Shown: positions 17,513-25,799 of the stretch, one piece after another
Layout: each line of letters begins with the position of its first letter
Numbering within the stretch: position 1 is the first letter of the stretch
From: Streptomyces sp. NBC_00234
GTDB lineage: Bacteria > Actinomycetota > Actinomycetes > Streptomycetales > Streptomycetaceae
Assembly: GCF_036195325.1 (NCBI RefSeq)
Contig: NZ_CP108101.1
Coordinates: forward strand, 5,580,001 to 5,644,000
Reading direction: 5' to 3'
DNA: 64,000 nucleotides
Notes under the pieces: generated by a model
Databases searched by the model: none
Told to the model about the DNA's origin: nothing
The model's input: the letters and a program-made list of their open reading frames with translations, nothing else
Made by a program: the position numbers and the translations under genes

Positions 17513-20500
17513 CTAGCCCTCGGACGACTTGCCACCCGAACGGTTGGCCGCGGCGGCTCCGGCCTTGACGCCACCGGGCGTACTTCCGTTGGCCGTCTTC
17601 CCGCCACCCGTCGGCGCCTCGAAAGACTCCAACGCTTCGAGCACGTCCTGGACACGGGAAATCTCCGCATTGATGTCCTCGCGCCTGCGCACGAGCACAT
17701 CGAGCTCACGCCGGCCCTCGTCCACGGTCTGCTTCGCCTCGGCCTCCGCCTCGGCGCGCAGCTTCTCGGCCTGGGCGATCAGGCTGGCCTTCTTGAGCTC
17801 GGCCTCCTTGAGGAGCGACTCGGCGCGCTTCACCGCGGCGATCCGGACCTTGCCGGCTTCCGAATTCGCGTCGGCCAGCAGCTCCTTGGCCTTCGCGGCG
17901 GCCTCGTCGCGCTGCTCCGTCGCCGCCTTCATCAGCTTGTCGACACGCTCGCCGGCGGTCTTCATCTGCTCGGAGGTCTCGCGGCGGGCCCGCTCGTGCA
18001 GTTCCTCGATCTCGCTCTCCAGACGGGTCCGGAGCTCCTCGGCGCGTTCCCGGGTGGCCGTGGCGTCGCGGCGTGCGCCGACCAGCAGCTCGTCGGCGTC
18101 CGTACGGGCCCGCTCCACCAGGGTGTTGCCCTCGACCGTCGCGTCCGAGGTGATCCGTACGGCCTCCTTGCGGGCCGCCCCGACCATCGTGTCCGCCTGC
18201 TCCTCGGCCTCGGTGGCGGCGCGCAGCGCCTCCTCCTGGGCCTTGTTGATGAGCTGGTCGGCCTGCTCGGCGGCGTCGGCACGGCGCTTCGCCGCGGCCT
18301 CGCGTGCCTCGTCGAGCATGCGGTCCGCCTCCTGGCGGGCCTCCGAACGCATCTGCTCGGTCGCCGACTCCGCGTCGGCGCGCACCCGTTCGGACTCGGT
18401 ACGGGTCCGTGTCGCGTGCTCCTGGGCCGAACCGACGGTCTCCGCCGCCTCCGCGCGCAGGCGCTCGGCCTCGTTGGTGGCCTCGCCCAGAAGCTGGGTG
18501 GTCTGCTCGGCGACTTCCGCGCGCAGCCGCTCCGCTTCCTCGGTGGCCTCCCGGACGAGGCGCTCCGCCTGCGCGGTCGTCTCGGTACGGATCCGCTCGC
18601 TCTCGTTCGTCGCCTCGCCGACGAGCAGGTCGGCCTGGGTGGCCGCCTCGCTGCGGATGCGGTTGGCGTCGTCGCGGGCCTCGGCGCGGGAGCGCGAGGC
18701 GTCCTGCTCGGCCGAGGCGAGGGCGTCGGACGCCTCCGTACGGATCCGCTGGCTGTACTCCGAGGTGTCCGCGCGCAGCCGCTCGGACTCGGTGATCGCC
18801 TCGGAGACCGTGCGCTCGGCCAGTACCTTCGCGGCCTCGGCCTCCTCGTTGGCGACGCGGCGGACCCGGTTGGCGTCCTCGGTGGCCCGCTCCCGCTCGG
18901 CGTAGGCGTCGGCGCGGACCCGGTCGGCCTCCTCCTGCGCCTCGGTCCTGGTGCGCTCCGCGACGTGCTCGGCGGTGGAGCGCAGCCCCGCGATCTCCTC
19001 CTCGGCCTGCTCCTGGAGACCGGAGACGGAGTCCCGTACCTGCTGAGCGGTCTGCTCGGCGGCGGAGACCATCTCGGTCGCCCGGCGGTCCGCCTCCTCG
19101 ACCAGGCGGTGGGCCTCGGTCTGCGCCTCCTCGACGCGCTTGCGCGCGGAGGCGAGGAGCTCCTCGCTCTGCTCGCGGGCCCGCTCGCGCTCCTGGTCCG
19201 CCTCGGCGCGTGCGGCACCGAGGGTCTCCTCGGCCTCGCGGCGGCGCCGGTTCGCCTCCTCCTGGGCGGCGGCGAGGGCCTCGGCGGCCTCCGTACCGAC
19301 CCGCTCGGCGGCGGCTGCGGCCTCGGCCCGTACCCGGTCCGCGCCGTCCTGCGCCTCGGTCTTGAGCCGCTCCGCCTCGGCGGCTGCCTCACTGCGCAGC
19401 CGTACGGCGACGGACTCGCCCTCCGCACGGGACTGCGCGGCGTCGGCGGCGGCTTCGGTGCGCAGCCGCTCGGCCTCGGTCTCGGCCTGCTCCCGGAGGG
19501 TGCGGAGCCGCTCGGCGGCCTCCGCGCGCAGCCGCTCGGCCTCCTCGTTCGCTTCGAGGCGCACCCGCTCCGCCTCGGTGCGGGCCTCGCCGAGGGCCTC
19601 CTCGGCGGCCGTGACCCGCTTCTCGGCCTCGGTGTGCAGCCGGGTGAGCTCGTCGGCGGCGTCGGTCTGCCGGGCGGCGACCGCGCGCTCGGTCTCCTCG
19701 CGCAGCTCTGCTGCCGCCTGCTCGGCGGCGGCCGTGGTGGACCCGGCCTGCTCCTCGGCCTCGGTCCGCAGCCGCTCGGCCTCGGCGAGGGCGCGCTCCA
19801 GGGTCTCCTCCGCCTGCTTGCGCAGCGCGGTGGCACGCTCGGCCGCCTCGGAGCGGACCCGCTCGCCCTCGGTGCCCGCGGACGTACGCAGCTCGTCGGC
19901 GTCCGCCTTGGCCTTGGCCAGCAGCTCCTCGGCGGTGCGCGCACCCTCCTCGATCTGCTGGAGGGCCTCGCGGCGGGCCTCGCCGCGGATGCGCTCGCCC
20001 TCGGCGACCGCCTCGGAACGCAGCTGCTCGGCCTCGCCGCGCAGCCTGCGCGCCTCCTCCTGCAACTCGACCGTCTTGGCCCGGTACTCCTTGGTGTCGT
20101 CCTTGGCGGCGCCCTTGAGCTGGTCGGCCTGCTCGGCGGCCTCGCCGCGCAGCCGGTCGGCCTCGGCCTCGGCCTCGTGGCGGATGCGCTCGGCTTCCTC
20201 GCCCGCCGCCCGGGTGGTGGACCTGGCGTCCTCGGACGCCTTGGTCAGCACCTCCTCGGCCGTCCTGGCGGCCTTGGCGAGCTGGGCCGCCGCGTCCTCG
20301 GCTGCCGCGGTGCGGGCCTTCTCGGACGCCTCGGACGTGAGCCGGTCCGCCTCGGCGCGGGCATCGGCGAGCGCCTGCTCCGCCTCCGCCTTGAGCGCCT
20401 CGGCGTCCTTCGTGGCCTCGCCGACCAGCCGGGCGATCTCCGACTTGGCCGTACGGGTGCGCTGTTCGTTCTGCGACTCGGCGCCGGCCAGCCGCTTGAC

Positions 20501-21376
20501 CGCGGCCTCCTTCGCCTCGGAGACGACCTTCTCGGCCTCCAGGCGGGCCTCGCGCAGCTGCGTCTCGGCCTCCTGCATGCGCTGCTCGGCTGCCCGGTTC
20601 AGCTCGGTGGTCTGCTGCCGGGTCTGCTGGGTCTCCGCCGTCGTCGAGCTACGCAGCTGCTCGGCGTGGGAGGTGGCCTCCTGCGCCTGGTCCGAGGCCG
20701 CGTTGATCAGACGCTCGGCGTCCCTGCGGGCCCGCAGCAGGATCGCTTCGGCTTCGGAGCGGGCCGACTCGGCCTCGGAGCCCAGCCGTTGACGGGTCTC
20801 GTCCGCGAGACGGGTGGCTTCGGCGCGGGCCGCCGAGAGGGACTGCTCGGCCTCGGCGCGGGACTCCTCCAGGAGCCTGCGGGCCTGCGACTCGGTGCGG
20901 GCGCGCAGCTGCTCGGCCCAGGCGACGTTCTCGTTGACGTGGGACTCGACGGTCTGGCGGCGCTCCGCCAGTTCCTGGTCGAGCCGCTGGCGCCGTTGCA
21001 CGGCCTCGGTGTGCAACTCCGCCTGGAGACGGGCCTGGTGCTCCGCGTGCTCCTGGAGGATCCGCTGCGTCTGCGCACGGGCGTCGCGCAGTTCGCGCTC
21101 GGCGTCGGTGCGCAACTGGTCGGCCTGGATCTGGGCATTACGGAGCAGCTGCTCGGCCTGGTAGCCGATGTCCGCGCTGTCGTACGCGGGACGGCTCGCC
21201 AGATTGCGCCGTGCCTCGTGCAGCTTGGCACGCAAGACCTCGACCTGGTAACCGAGGTCCTCGGCGTGCTGGACGGCCTTCTCCCGGTCGGTTTTCAGCC
21301 GGTCCATCTCGGCTTCGAACCGCGAGAGATGGTCGTCTTCAGCTCGGTGGCTCTCCTGGCGTTCGTAGCCCCGCAC
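17513..21376 (-). CDS. scy: Scy, giant coiled-coil tip-organising protein
   Basis: Molecular assembler of the Streptomyces polarisome; it recruits DivIVA and FilP and sets tip number. The 1287-residue product is nearly all heptad/hendecad coiled coil, rich in Ala, Glu, Arg and repeated EAER/TEAEA-like motifs, matching the known 51-residue repeat. The GTG at 21376 (VRGYERQESHRAEDDHLSRFEAEMDRL) is the recognised N-terminus; in-frame codons upstream look non-coding. The C-terminus ends in a short Gly/Ser-rich tail. The repetitive coding produces a very long open frame on the other strand that is not a gene. The region between scy and the epimerase gene is 165 bases. Confidence 0.95.
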   Translation of the reverse strand: MRGYERQESHRAEDDHLSRFEAEMDRLKTDREKAVQHAEDLGYQVEVLRAKLHEARRNLASRPAYDSADIGYQAEQLLRNAQIQADQLRTDAERELRDARAQTQRILQEHAEHQARLQAELHTEAVQRRQRLDQELAERRQTVESHVNENVAWAEQLRARTESQARRLLEESRAEAEQSLSAARAEATRLADETRQRLGSEAESARSEAEAILLRARRDAERLINAASDQAQEATSHAEQLRSSTTAETQQTRQQTTELNRAAEQRMQEAETQLREARLEAEKVVSEAKEAAVKRLAGAESQNEQRTRTAKSEIARLVGEATKDAEALKAEAEQALADARAEADRLTSEASEKARTAAAEDAAAQLAKAARTAEEVLTKASEDARSTTRAAGEEAERIRHEAEAEADRLRGEAAEQADQLKGAAKDDTKEYRAKTVELQEEARRLRGEAEQLRSEAVAEGERIRGEARREALQQIEEGARTAEELLAKAKADADELRTSAGTEGERVRSEAAERATALRKQAEETLERALAEAERLRTEAEEQAGSTTAAAEQAAAELREETERAVAARQTDAADELTRLHTEAEKRVTAAEEALGEARTEAERVRLEANEEAERLRAEAAERLRTLREQAETEAERLRTEAAADAAQSRAEGESVAVRLRSEAAAEAERLKTEAQDGADRVRAEAAAAAERVGTEAAEALAAAQEEANRRRREAEETLGAARAEADQERERAREQSEELLASARKRVEEAQTEAHRLVEEADRRATEMVSAAEQTAQQVRDSVSGLQEQAEEEIAGLRSTAEHVAERTRTEAQEEADRVRADAYAERERATEDANRVRRVANEEAEAAKVLAERTVSEAITESERLRADTSEYSQRIRTEASDALASAEQDASRSRAEARDDANRIRSEAATQADLLVGEATNESERIRTETTAQAERLVREATEEAERLRAEVAEQTTQLLGEATNEAERLRAEAAETVGSAQEHATRTRTESERVRADAESATEQMRSEARQEADRMLDEAREAAAKRRADAAEQADQLINKAQEEALRAATEAEEQADTMVGAARKEAVRITSDATVEGNTLVERARTDADELLVGARRDATATRERAEELRTRLESEIEELHERARRETSEQMKTAGERVDKLMKAATEQRDEAAAKAKELLADANSEAGKVRIAAVKRAESLLKEAELKKASLIAQAEKLRAEAEAEAKQTVDEGRRELDVLVRRREDINAEISRVQDVLEALESFEAPTGGGKTANGSTPGGVKAGAAAANRSGGKSSEG

Positions 21377-21541
21377 TGCGCGGTCCCATCCGTCCCCTGG
21401 TCGCAATTCTCCAAACGAGCACCGCTCGTCCGGCGAGTGGTCCCCCGGGGAATGGTGACAGATCAACGGCAGGGACGCGGCGCGGCCCCGGCCCGGCCCC
21501 GGCCCGGAACCGCCCACTCTACCGGGCCGGGTATCCGGAGG

Positions 21542-21970
21542 TCAGTGCTCCGTCCGGGACGTGACCAGTTCCGTGAGGACACCGTGGCAGTCCTTGGGGT
21601 GCAGGAAGGTGATCCGGGACCCCATGGAACCGGTCCGGGGCTCGTCGTACAGCACCCGTACGCCCTTCTCGCGGATGTCCGCGGCGTCCCCGTCCACGTC
21701 CGCGGTCCCGAAGGCGATGTGGTGGACACCCTCCCCGTTCTTGGCCAGCCACTTGCCCACGGCCGAGTCCTCGCGGGTCGGCTCCAGCAGCTGGAGGTAC
21801 GAGGCGCCGCCGTCGGACGTATCGTTGATCTTGAGCATGGCCTCCCGCACGCCCTGCTCCTCGTTGATCTCGGAGTGGAACACTTCGAACCCGTAGGTCG
21901 AGCGGTAGAACTCGACGGTTTTGTCGAGGTCGAAACAGGCGATCCCGATGTGGTCGATTCGCGTCAGCAT
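21542..21970 (-). CDS. mce: Methylmalonyl-CoA epimerase
   Basis: Interconverts (2R)- and (2S)-methylmalonyl-CoA. The 142-residue protein has two VOC (glyoxalase-fold) repeats. The metal ligands expected for the family are visible: His7 in RIDHIGIA, Gln in YLQLLEPT, His in GVHHIAFGT and Glu in VLTELV near the C-terminus. It is divergent from the thiolase gene; about 134 bases separate the starts, so the two may share control. Its product supports methylmalonyl-CoA supply for polyketides and propionate use. Confidence 0.95.
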   Translation of the reverse strand: MLTRIDHIGIACFDLDKTVEFYRSTYGFEVFHSEINEEQGVREAMLKINDTSDGGASYLQLLEPTREDSAVGKWLAKNGEGVHHIAFGTADVDGDAADIREKGVRVLYDEPRTGSMGSRITFLHPKDCHGVLTELVTSRTEH

Positions 21971-22104
21971 GGAACCAGTGCAACGCCCCGTGGATGGTTA
22001 CGCAACGTGCGCGCGATCACACCCGCTGCCGGATGACGGGCGGGGTACCGCTCAGTACATTCGTGTAAACCCTCGTTCACTCCTCACCCCTAGGGGCCGT
22101 GCCC

Positions 22105-23307
22105 ATGTCAGGAACGACCGGTACCACCACCTCTGTGATCGTCGCGGGCGCCCGGACGCCCATGGGCCGCCTCCTCGGCTCCCTCAAGTCCTTCTCGGGA
22201 GCCGACCTCGGCGGCGTCGCCATCAAGGCCGCGCTGGACCGGGCCGGCATCGGCGGCGACCAGGTCGAGTACGTGATCATGGGCCAGGTGCTCCAGGCCG
22301 GGGCAGGGCAGATCCCGGCACGCCAGGCCGCGGTCAAGGCCGGAATCCCGATGAACGTCCCCGCGCTCACCATCAACAAGGTGTGTCTGTCCGGGCTCGA
22401 CGCGATCGCGCTGGCCGACCAGCTGATCCGCGCCGGTGAGTTCGACGTCGTGGTCGCCGGTGGCCAGGAGTCCATGACGAACGCCCCGCACCTGCTGCCG
22501 AAGTCCCGTGAGGGCTACAAGTACGGTGCGATCGAGATGCTCGACGCGATGGCCCACGACGGTCTGACCGACGCCTTCGAGAACATCGCGATGGGTGAGT
22601 CCACCGAGAAGCACAACACCCGCCTCGGCCTCGTCCGCGCCGCCCAGGACGAGATCGCCGCGCTCTCCCACCAGCGTGCCGCCGCCGCCCAGAAGAACGG
22701 CATCTTCGAGGCCGAGATCACCCCGGTCGAGATCCCGCAGCGCAAGGGCGACCCGATCCTGTTCTCCAAGGACGAGGGCATCCGCGCCGAGACGACCGTC
22801 GAGTCGCTCGGCAAGCTGCGCCCGGCCTTCGCCAAGGACGGCACGATCACCGCGGGTACCTCCTCGCAGATCTCCGACGGCGCCGCCGCGGTCGTCGTCA
22901 TGAGCAAGGCCAAGGCCGAGGAGCTCGGCCTGGACTGGATCGCCGAGATCGGTGCCCACGGCAACGTGGCGGGCCCGGACAACTCGCTCCAGTCGCAGCC
23001 GTCCAATGCGATCCGGCACGCCCTGAAGAAGGACGGGCTCGACGTCGCGGACCTCGACCTGATCGAGATCAACGAGGCGTTCGCCGCCGTCGCGGTCCAG
23101 TCCATGAAGGACCTCGGCGTCACGCCCGACAAGGTGAACGTCAACGGCGGCGCCATCGCGCTCGGCCACCCCATCGGGATGTCGGGCGCCCGCGTCGTCC
23201 TGCACCTCGCCCTGGAGCTGAAGCGCCGCGGCGGCGGCACCGGTGCCGCGGCCCTGTGCGGCGGCGGCGGTCAGGGCGACGCGCTGATCATCCGCGTACC
23301 CAAGTAG
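22105..23307 (+). CDS. Acetyl-CoA C-acetyltransferase (thiolase)
   Basis: Condenses two acetyl-CoA to acetoacetyl-CoA or runs in reverse. The 400-residue protein has the full thiolase triad: Cys94 in NKVCLSGLDA, His355 in ALGHPIGMSGAR and Cys385 in ALCGGGGQGDA. The ATG at 22105 is preferred over GTG 22099 because AGGGG at 22092-22096 is then 8 bases away rather than 2. It is followed after 29 bases by meaB, so the two are probably cotranscribed. Confidence 0.95.
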   Translation: MSGTTGTTTSVIVAGARTPMGRLLGSLKSFSGADLGGVAIKAALDRAGIGGDQVEYVIMGQVLQAGAGQIPARQAAVKAGIPMNVPALTINKVCLSGLDAIALADQLIRAGEFDVVVAGGQESMTNAPHLLPKSREGYKYGAIEMLDAMAHDGLTDAFENIAMGESTEKHNTRLGLVRAAQDEIAALSHQRAAAAQKNGIFEAEITPVEIPQRKGDPILFSKDEGIRAETTVESLGKLRPAFAKDGTITAGTSSQISDGAAAVVVMSKAKAEELGLDWIAEIGAHGNVAGPDNSLQSQPSNAIRHALKKDGLDVADLDLIEINEAFAAVAVQSMKDLGVTPDKVNVNGGAIALGHPIGMSGARVVLHLALELKRRGGGTGAAALCGGGGQGDALIIRVPK

Positions 23308-23336
23308 AGACAGCCCTACGAGTGAACGGAGCGGTG

Positions 23337-24296
23337 ATGGTGGACGTCCCCACCCTGGTCGAGCAGGCGCGGGAGGGCAGGCCGCGGGCCGTGGCCCGGC
23401 TGATCTCCCTGGTGGAGGGGGCTTCGCCGCAGCTGCGCGAGGTGATGGCGGCCCTGGCACCGCTGGCCGGGAACGCGTACGTCGTGGGCCTCACCGGTTC
23501 GCCGGGTGTCGGCAAGTCGACATCGACGTCGGCGCTGGTCTCCGCGTACCGGCGGGCCGGGAAGCGGGTCGGCGTCCTCGCCGTCGACCCGTCCTCGCCG
23601 TTCTCCGGGGGTGCGCTCCTCGGTGACCGGATCCGGATGTCGGACCACGCGTCCGACCCGGGCGTCTACATCCGTTCCATGGCCACCCGCGGCCATCTCG
23701 GCGGTCTCGCCTGGTCGGCCCCGCAGGCGATCCGGGTGCTGGACGCTGCGGGCTGCGACGTGATCCTGGTGGAGACGGTCGGTGTCGGTCAGTCGGAGGT
23801 GGAGATCGCCTCCCAGGCCGATACCTCCGTCGTCCTGCTGGCGCCCGGCATGGGCGACGGCATCCAGGCGGCGAAGGCCGGAATCCTGGAGATCGGCGAC
23901 GTGTACGTGGTCAACAAGGCCGACCGGGACGGCGCCGACGCCACCGCCCGCGAGCTCAACCACATGCTGGGGCTCGGGGAGACCCGGGGGCCCGGCGACT
24001 GGCGCCCGCCGATCGTGAAGACGGTCGCGGCCCGGGGCGAGGGCATCGACGAGGTCGTGGAGGCCCTGGAGAAGCACCGGGCGTGGATGGAGGAGCACGG
24101 GGTGCTGACCGAGCGGCGCACCGCGCGTGCGGCCCACGAGGTCGAGACGATCGCCGTCACCGCCCTGCGCGAGCGGATCGCCGATCTCCACGGCGACCGC
24201 CGTCTGGACGCGCTCGCCGAGCGCATCGTGGCGGGCCGGCTCGACCCGTACGCCGCGGCCGACGAACTGGTGGCGGGGCTCACCGGCCGGGAGTGA
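23337..24296 (+). CDS. meaB: MeaB/ArgK-family GTPase, mutase chaperone
   Basis: G3E-family GTPase that gates cobalamin loading and protects acyl-CoA mutases from inactivation. The 319-residue protein has the P-loop GLTGSPGVGKST (51-62), a switch-like VETVGVGQSEVEIA and the guanine-specificity motif NKADRDGAD. The ATG at 23337 is chosen; GTG at 23334 would add one residue. Its most likely clients are the isobutyryl-CoA mutase at 39.4 kb and a methylmalonyl-CoA mutase elsewhere in the genome. Confidence 0.95.
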   Translation: MVDVPTLVEQAREGRPRAVARLISLVEGASPQLREVMAALAPLAGNAYVVGLTGSPGVGKSTSTSALVSAYRRAGKRVGVLAVDPSSPFSGGALLGDRIRMSDHASDPGVYIRSMATRGHLGGLAWSAPQAIRVLDAAGCDVILVETVGVGQSEVEIASQADTSVVLLAPGMGDGIQAAKAGILEIGDVYVVNKADRDGADATARELNHMLGLGETRGPGDWRPPIVKTVAARGEGIDEVVEALEKHRAWMEEHGVLTERRTARAAHEVETIAVTALRERIADLHGDRRLDALAERIVAGRLDPYAAADELVAGLTGRE

Positions 24297-24365
24297 TCCG
24301 CGAGACGGTTCCGGGGCGGCGTGCGGGCCGGTCCGGAACCGTGGCGCGGGGCGGGCGGGTGCGCG

Positions 24366-25019
24366 TCAGTCGTCGTCGCCGTCGCGGTGGTCGTCCTGGT
24401 CGTCCAGGTCCACCGTGACCTTCCCGCTGCGGGCGTCGACGGTCAGTTCGTACCCCCTGCCGTCCTTGCCCTGGACGTCGACGTCCCAGCGCAGTGCGCC
24501 GCCACGACGGTCGTCGTCATCGTCGTCGTCCAGATCGACCGACGTCACCGTGCCGGGCCGTTCGGCGAGCGCGGCGCCGGCCGCGTTGTTCAGGGAGACG
24601 GCCGCGGACCTGGGCGCGTGCCGGTCGCGGTCGTCGTTGTCGTCGTCCTTGCGGTCGGCGAGCACCTTCGCCCCGACGGCGTCCACCTTCACGTCGTGCC
24701 AGACCTTGTCGGCGCCGTAGACGTCGAGTTCCCAGACGAGGTTGCCGTCGTCACCGTCCTCGTCGTCCAGTTCGGCCTCGGTGACCGTGCCGGGGACGGC
24801 CCGGAGCGCGGCGGCGGTGGCCTGGTCGACGGTGATCACCGTGCCCCTGTCCTGGCCGCTTCCGCCGGTGCTCCCGCTGCCGGCCGCCTTCGTGCCGCTG
24901 CTCGCGGCGCTGCTCGTACCGCTGCGGTCGTCGTCGTCCGCGAACGCGGCGGTGGCGACGGCTCCGCCGCCGACGAGTACGGCCGCGGTGACCGCCGCGA
25001 TGGCGATGTTGCGCTTCAT
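24366..25019 (-). CDS. Secreted PepSY-domain protein, highly acidic
   Basis: A 217-residue exported protein. Residues 1-27 form a signal peptide (MKRNIAIAAV... ending ATAAFA). Two PepSY-like repeats follow, each with ITVDQATAAALRAVPGTVTEAEL or VSLNNAAGAALAERPGTVTSVDL and a YxVxVDARSGKV-like end. Poly-Asp runs lie between them and at the C-terminus (DLDDDDDDDRRGG and DLDDQDDHRDGDDD). PepSY domains are thought to inhibit or bind proteases; the Asp runs suggest divalent cation binding, which is inference. It is divergent from a two-component system, with shared CTGAAG sites between them, so it is the likely regulatory target. Confidence 0.88.
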   Translation of the reverse strand: MKRNIAIAAVTAAVLVGGGAVATAAFADDDDRSGTSSAASSGTKAAGSGSTGGSGQDRGTVITVDQATAAALRAVPGTVTEAELDDEDGDDGNLVWELDVYGADKVWHDVKVDAVGAKVLADRKDDDNDDRDRHAPRSAAVSLNNAAGAALAERPGTVTSVDLDDDDDDDRRGGALRWDVDVQGKDGRGYELTVDARSGKVTVDLDDQDDHRDGDDD

Positions 25020-25076
25020 GAGGGTTCCTCCCCGAGTGCTGTCCGGTTCGACATGAGCCAGACTGCCGGGGCGATG

Positions 25077-25114
25077 CTGAACGCAGCCTGAAGCCACCTG
25101 AAGGCGCCTTCAGG
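25077..25114. promoter_or_regulatory. Array of CTGAA half-sites, probable binding site of the adjacent OmpR-type regulator
   Basis: CTGAAC (25077-25082), CTGAAG (25088-25093) and CTGAAG (25098-25103) are direct repeats 11 and 10 bases apart. The last belongs to the perfect 18-bp palindrome CCTGAAGGCGCCTTCAGG (25097-25114). Helically phased direct repeats are the usual target of OmpR/PhoB-family regulators. The array ends about 20 bases before the response regulator start and about 60 bases from the PepSY gene start, so it could govern both directions. Confidence 0.7.
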
Positions 25115-25136
25115 TTCGGTTTGCGACTCTGTGCGT

Positions 25137-25799
25137 ATGCGTCTGTTGATCGTGGAGGACGAGAAGCGGCTGGCGATGTCCCTGGCCGGGGGACTCACCG
25201 CCGAGGGCTTCGCCGTGGATGTCGTGCACGACGGCCTCGAAGGGCTGCACCGGGCGGGGGAGGGGACGTACGACCTCGTCGTCCTCGACGTCATGCTGCC
25301 CGGCATGAACGGCTACCGGGTCTGCGCCGCCCTGCGCGCGGCCGGCCACGAGGTCCCCATCCTGATGCTGACCGCCAAGGACGGGGAGTACGACGAGGCG
25401 GAGGGGCTCGACACCGGCGCCGACGACTATCTGACCAAACCGTTCAGTTACGTCGTGCTGGTCGCCCGGATCAGGGCGCTGCTGCGCCGGCGCGGCAGCG
25501 GCCCGGCCTCGCCCGTCCTGGCGGTCGGCTCCCTGCGCATGGACACCGCCGCCCGGCGGGTCCACCGGGGCGAGGACGAGATCGCGCTGACCGCCAAGGA
25601 GTTCGCCGTACTGGAGCAGCTCGCCCTGCGGGCGGGCGCGGTGGTGAGCAAGGCGGACATCCTGGAGCACGTGTGGGACTTCGCCTACGACGGCGACCCG
25701 AACATCGTCGAGGTGTACATCAGCACCCTGCGGCGCAAGCTCGGCGCGGTTGCCATCCGTACGGTGCGGGGCGCCGGCTACCGGCTGGAGGCGCTGTGA
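25137..25799 (+). CDS. OmpR/PhoB-family response regulator
   Basis: A 220-residue DNA-binding regulator. The receiver has VEDE, the phospho-acceptor Asp51 in VVLDVMLPG, Thr in MLTAKD and Lys in LTKPFSY. The C-terminal winged helix ends IVEVYISTLRRKLGAVAIRTVRGAGYRLEAL. The ATG at 25137 gives the standard MRLLIVEDE start; GTG 25131 would add two residues. No RBS is visible, so the transcript may be leaderless or very short. The stop overlaps the kinase start (GTGA). Confidence 0.93.
   Translation: MRLLIVEDEKRLAMSLAGGLTAEGFAVDVVHDGLEGLHRAGEGTYDLVVLDVMLPGMNGYRVCAALRAAGHEVPILMLTAKDGEYDEAEGLDTGADDYLTKPFSYVVLVARIRALLRRRGSGPASPVLAVGSLRMDTAARRVHRGEDEIALTAKEFAVLEQLALRAGAVVSKADILEHVWDFAYDGDPNIVEVYISTLRRKLGAVAIRTVRGAGYRLEAL

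Noticed and set aside
17459..22036. A very long open frame (1525 codons) on the plus strand
   Set aside because: It is antisense to scy; biased codon use in a high-GC repetitive coiled-coil gene keeps the opposite strand free of stops. Its translation is Gly/Leu/Arg-rich with no family resemblance.
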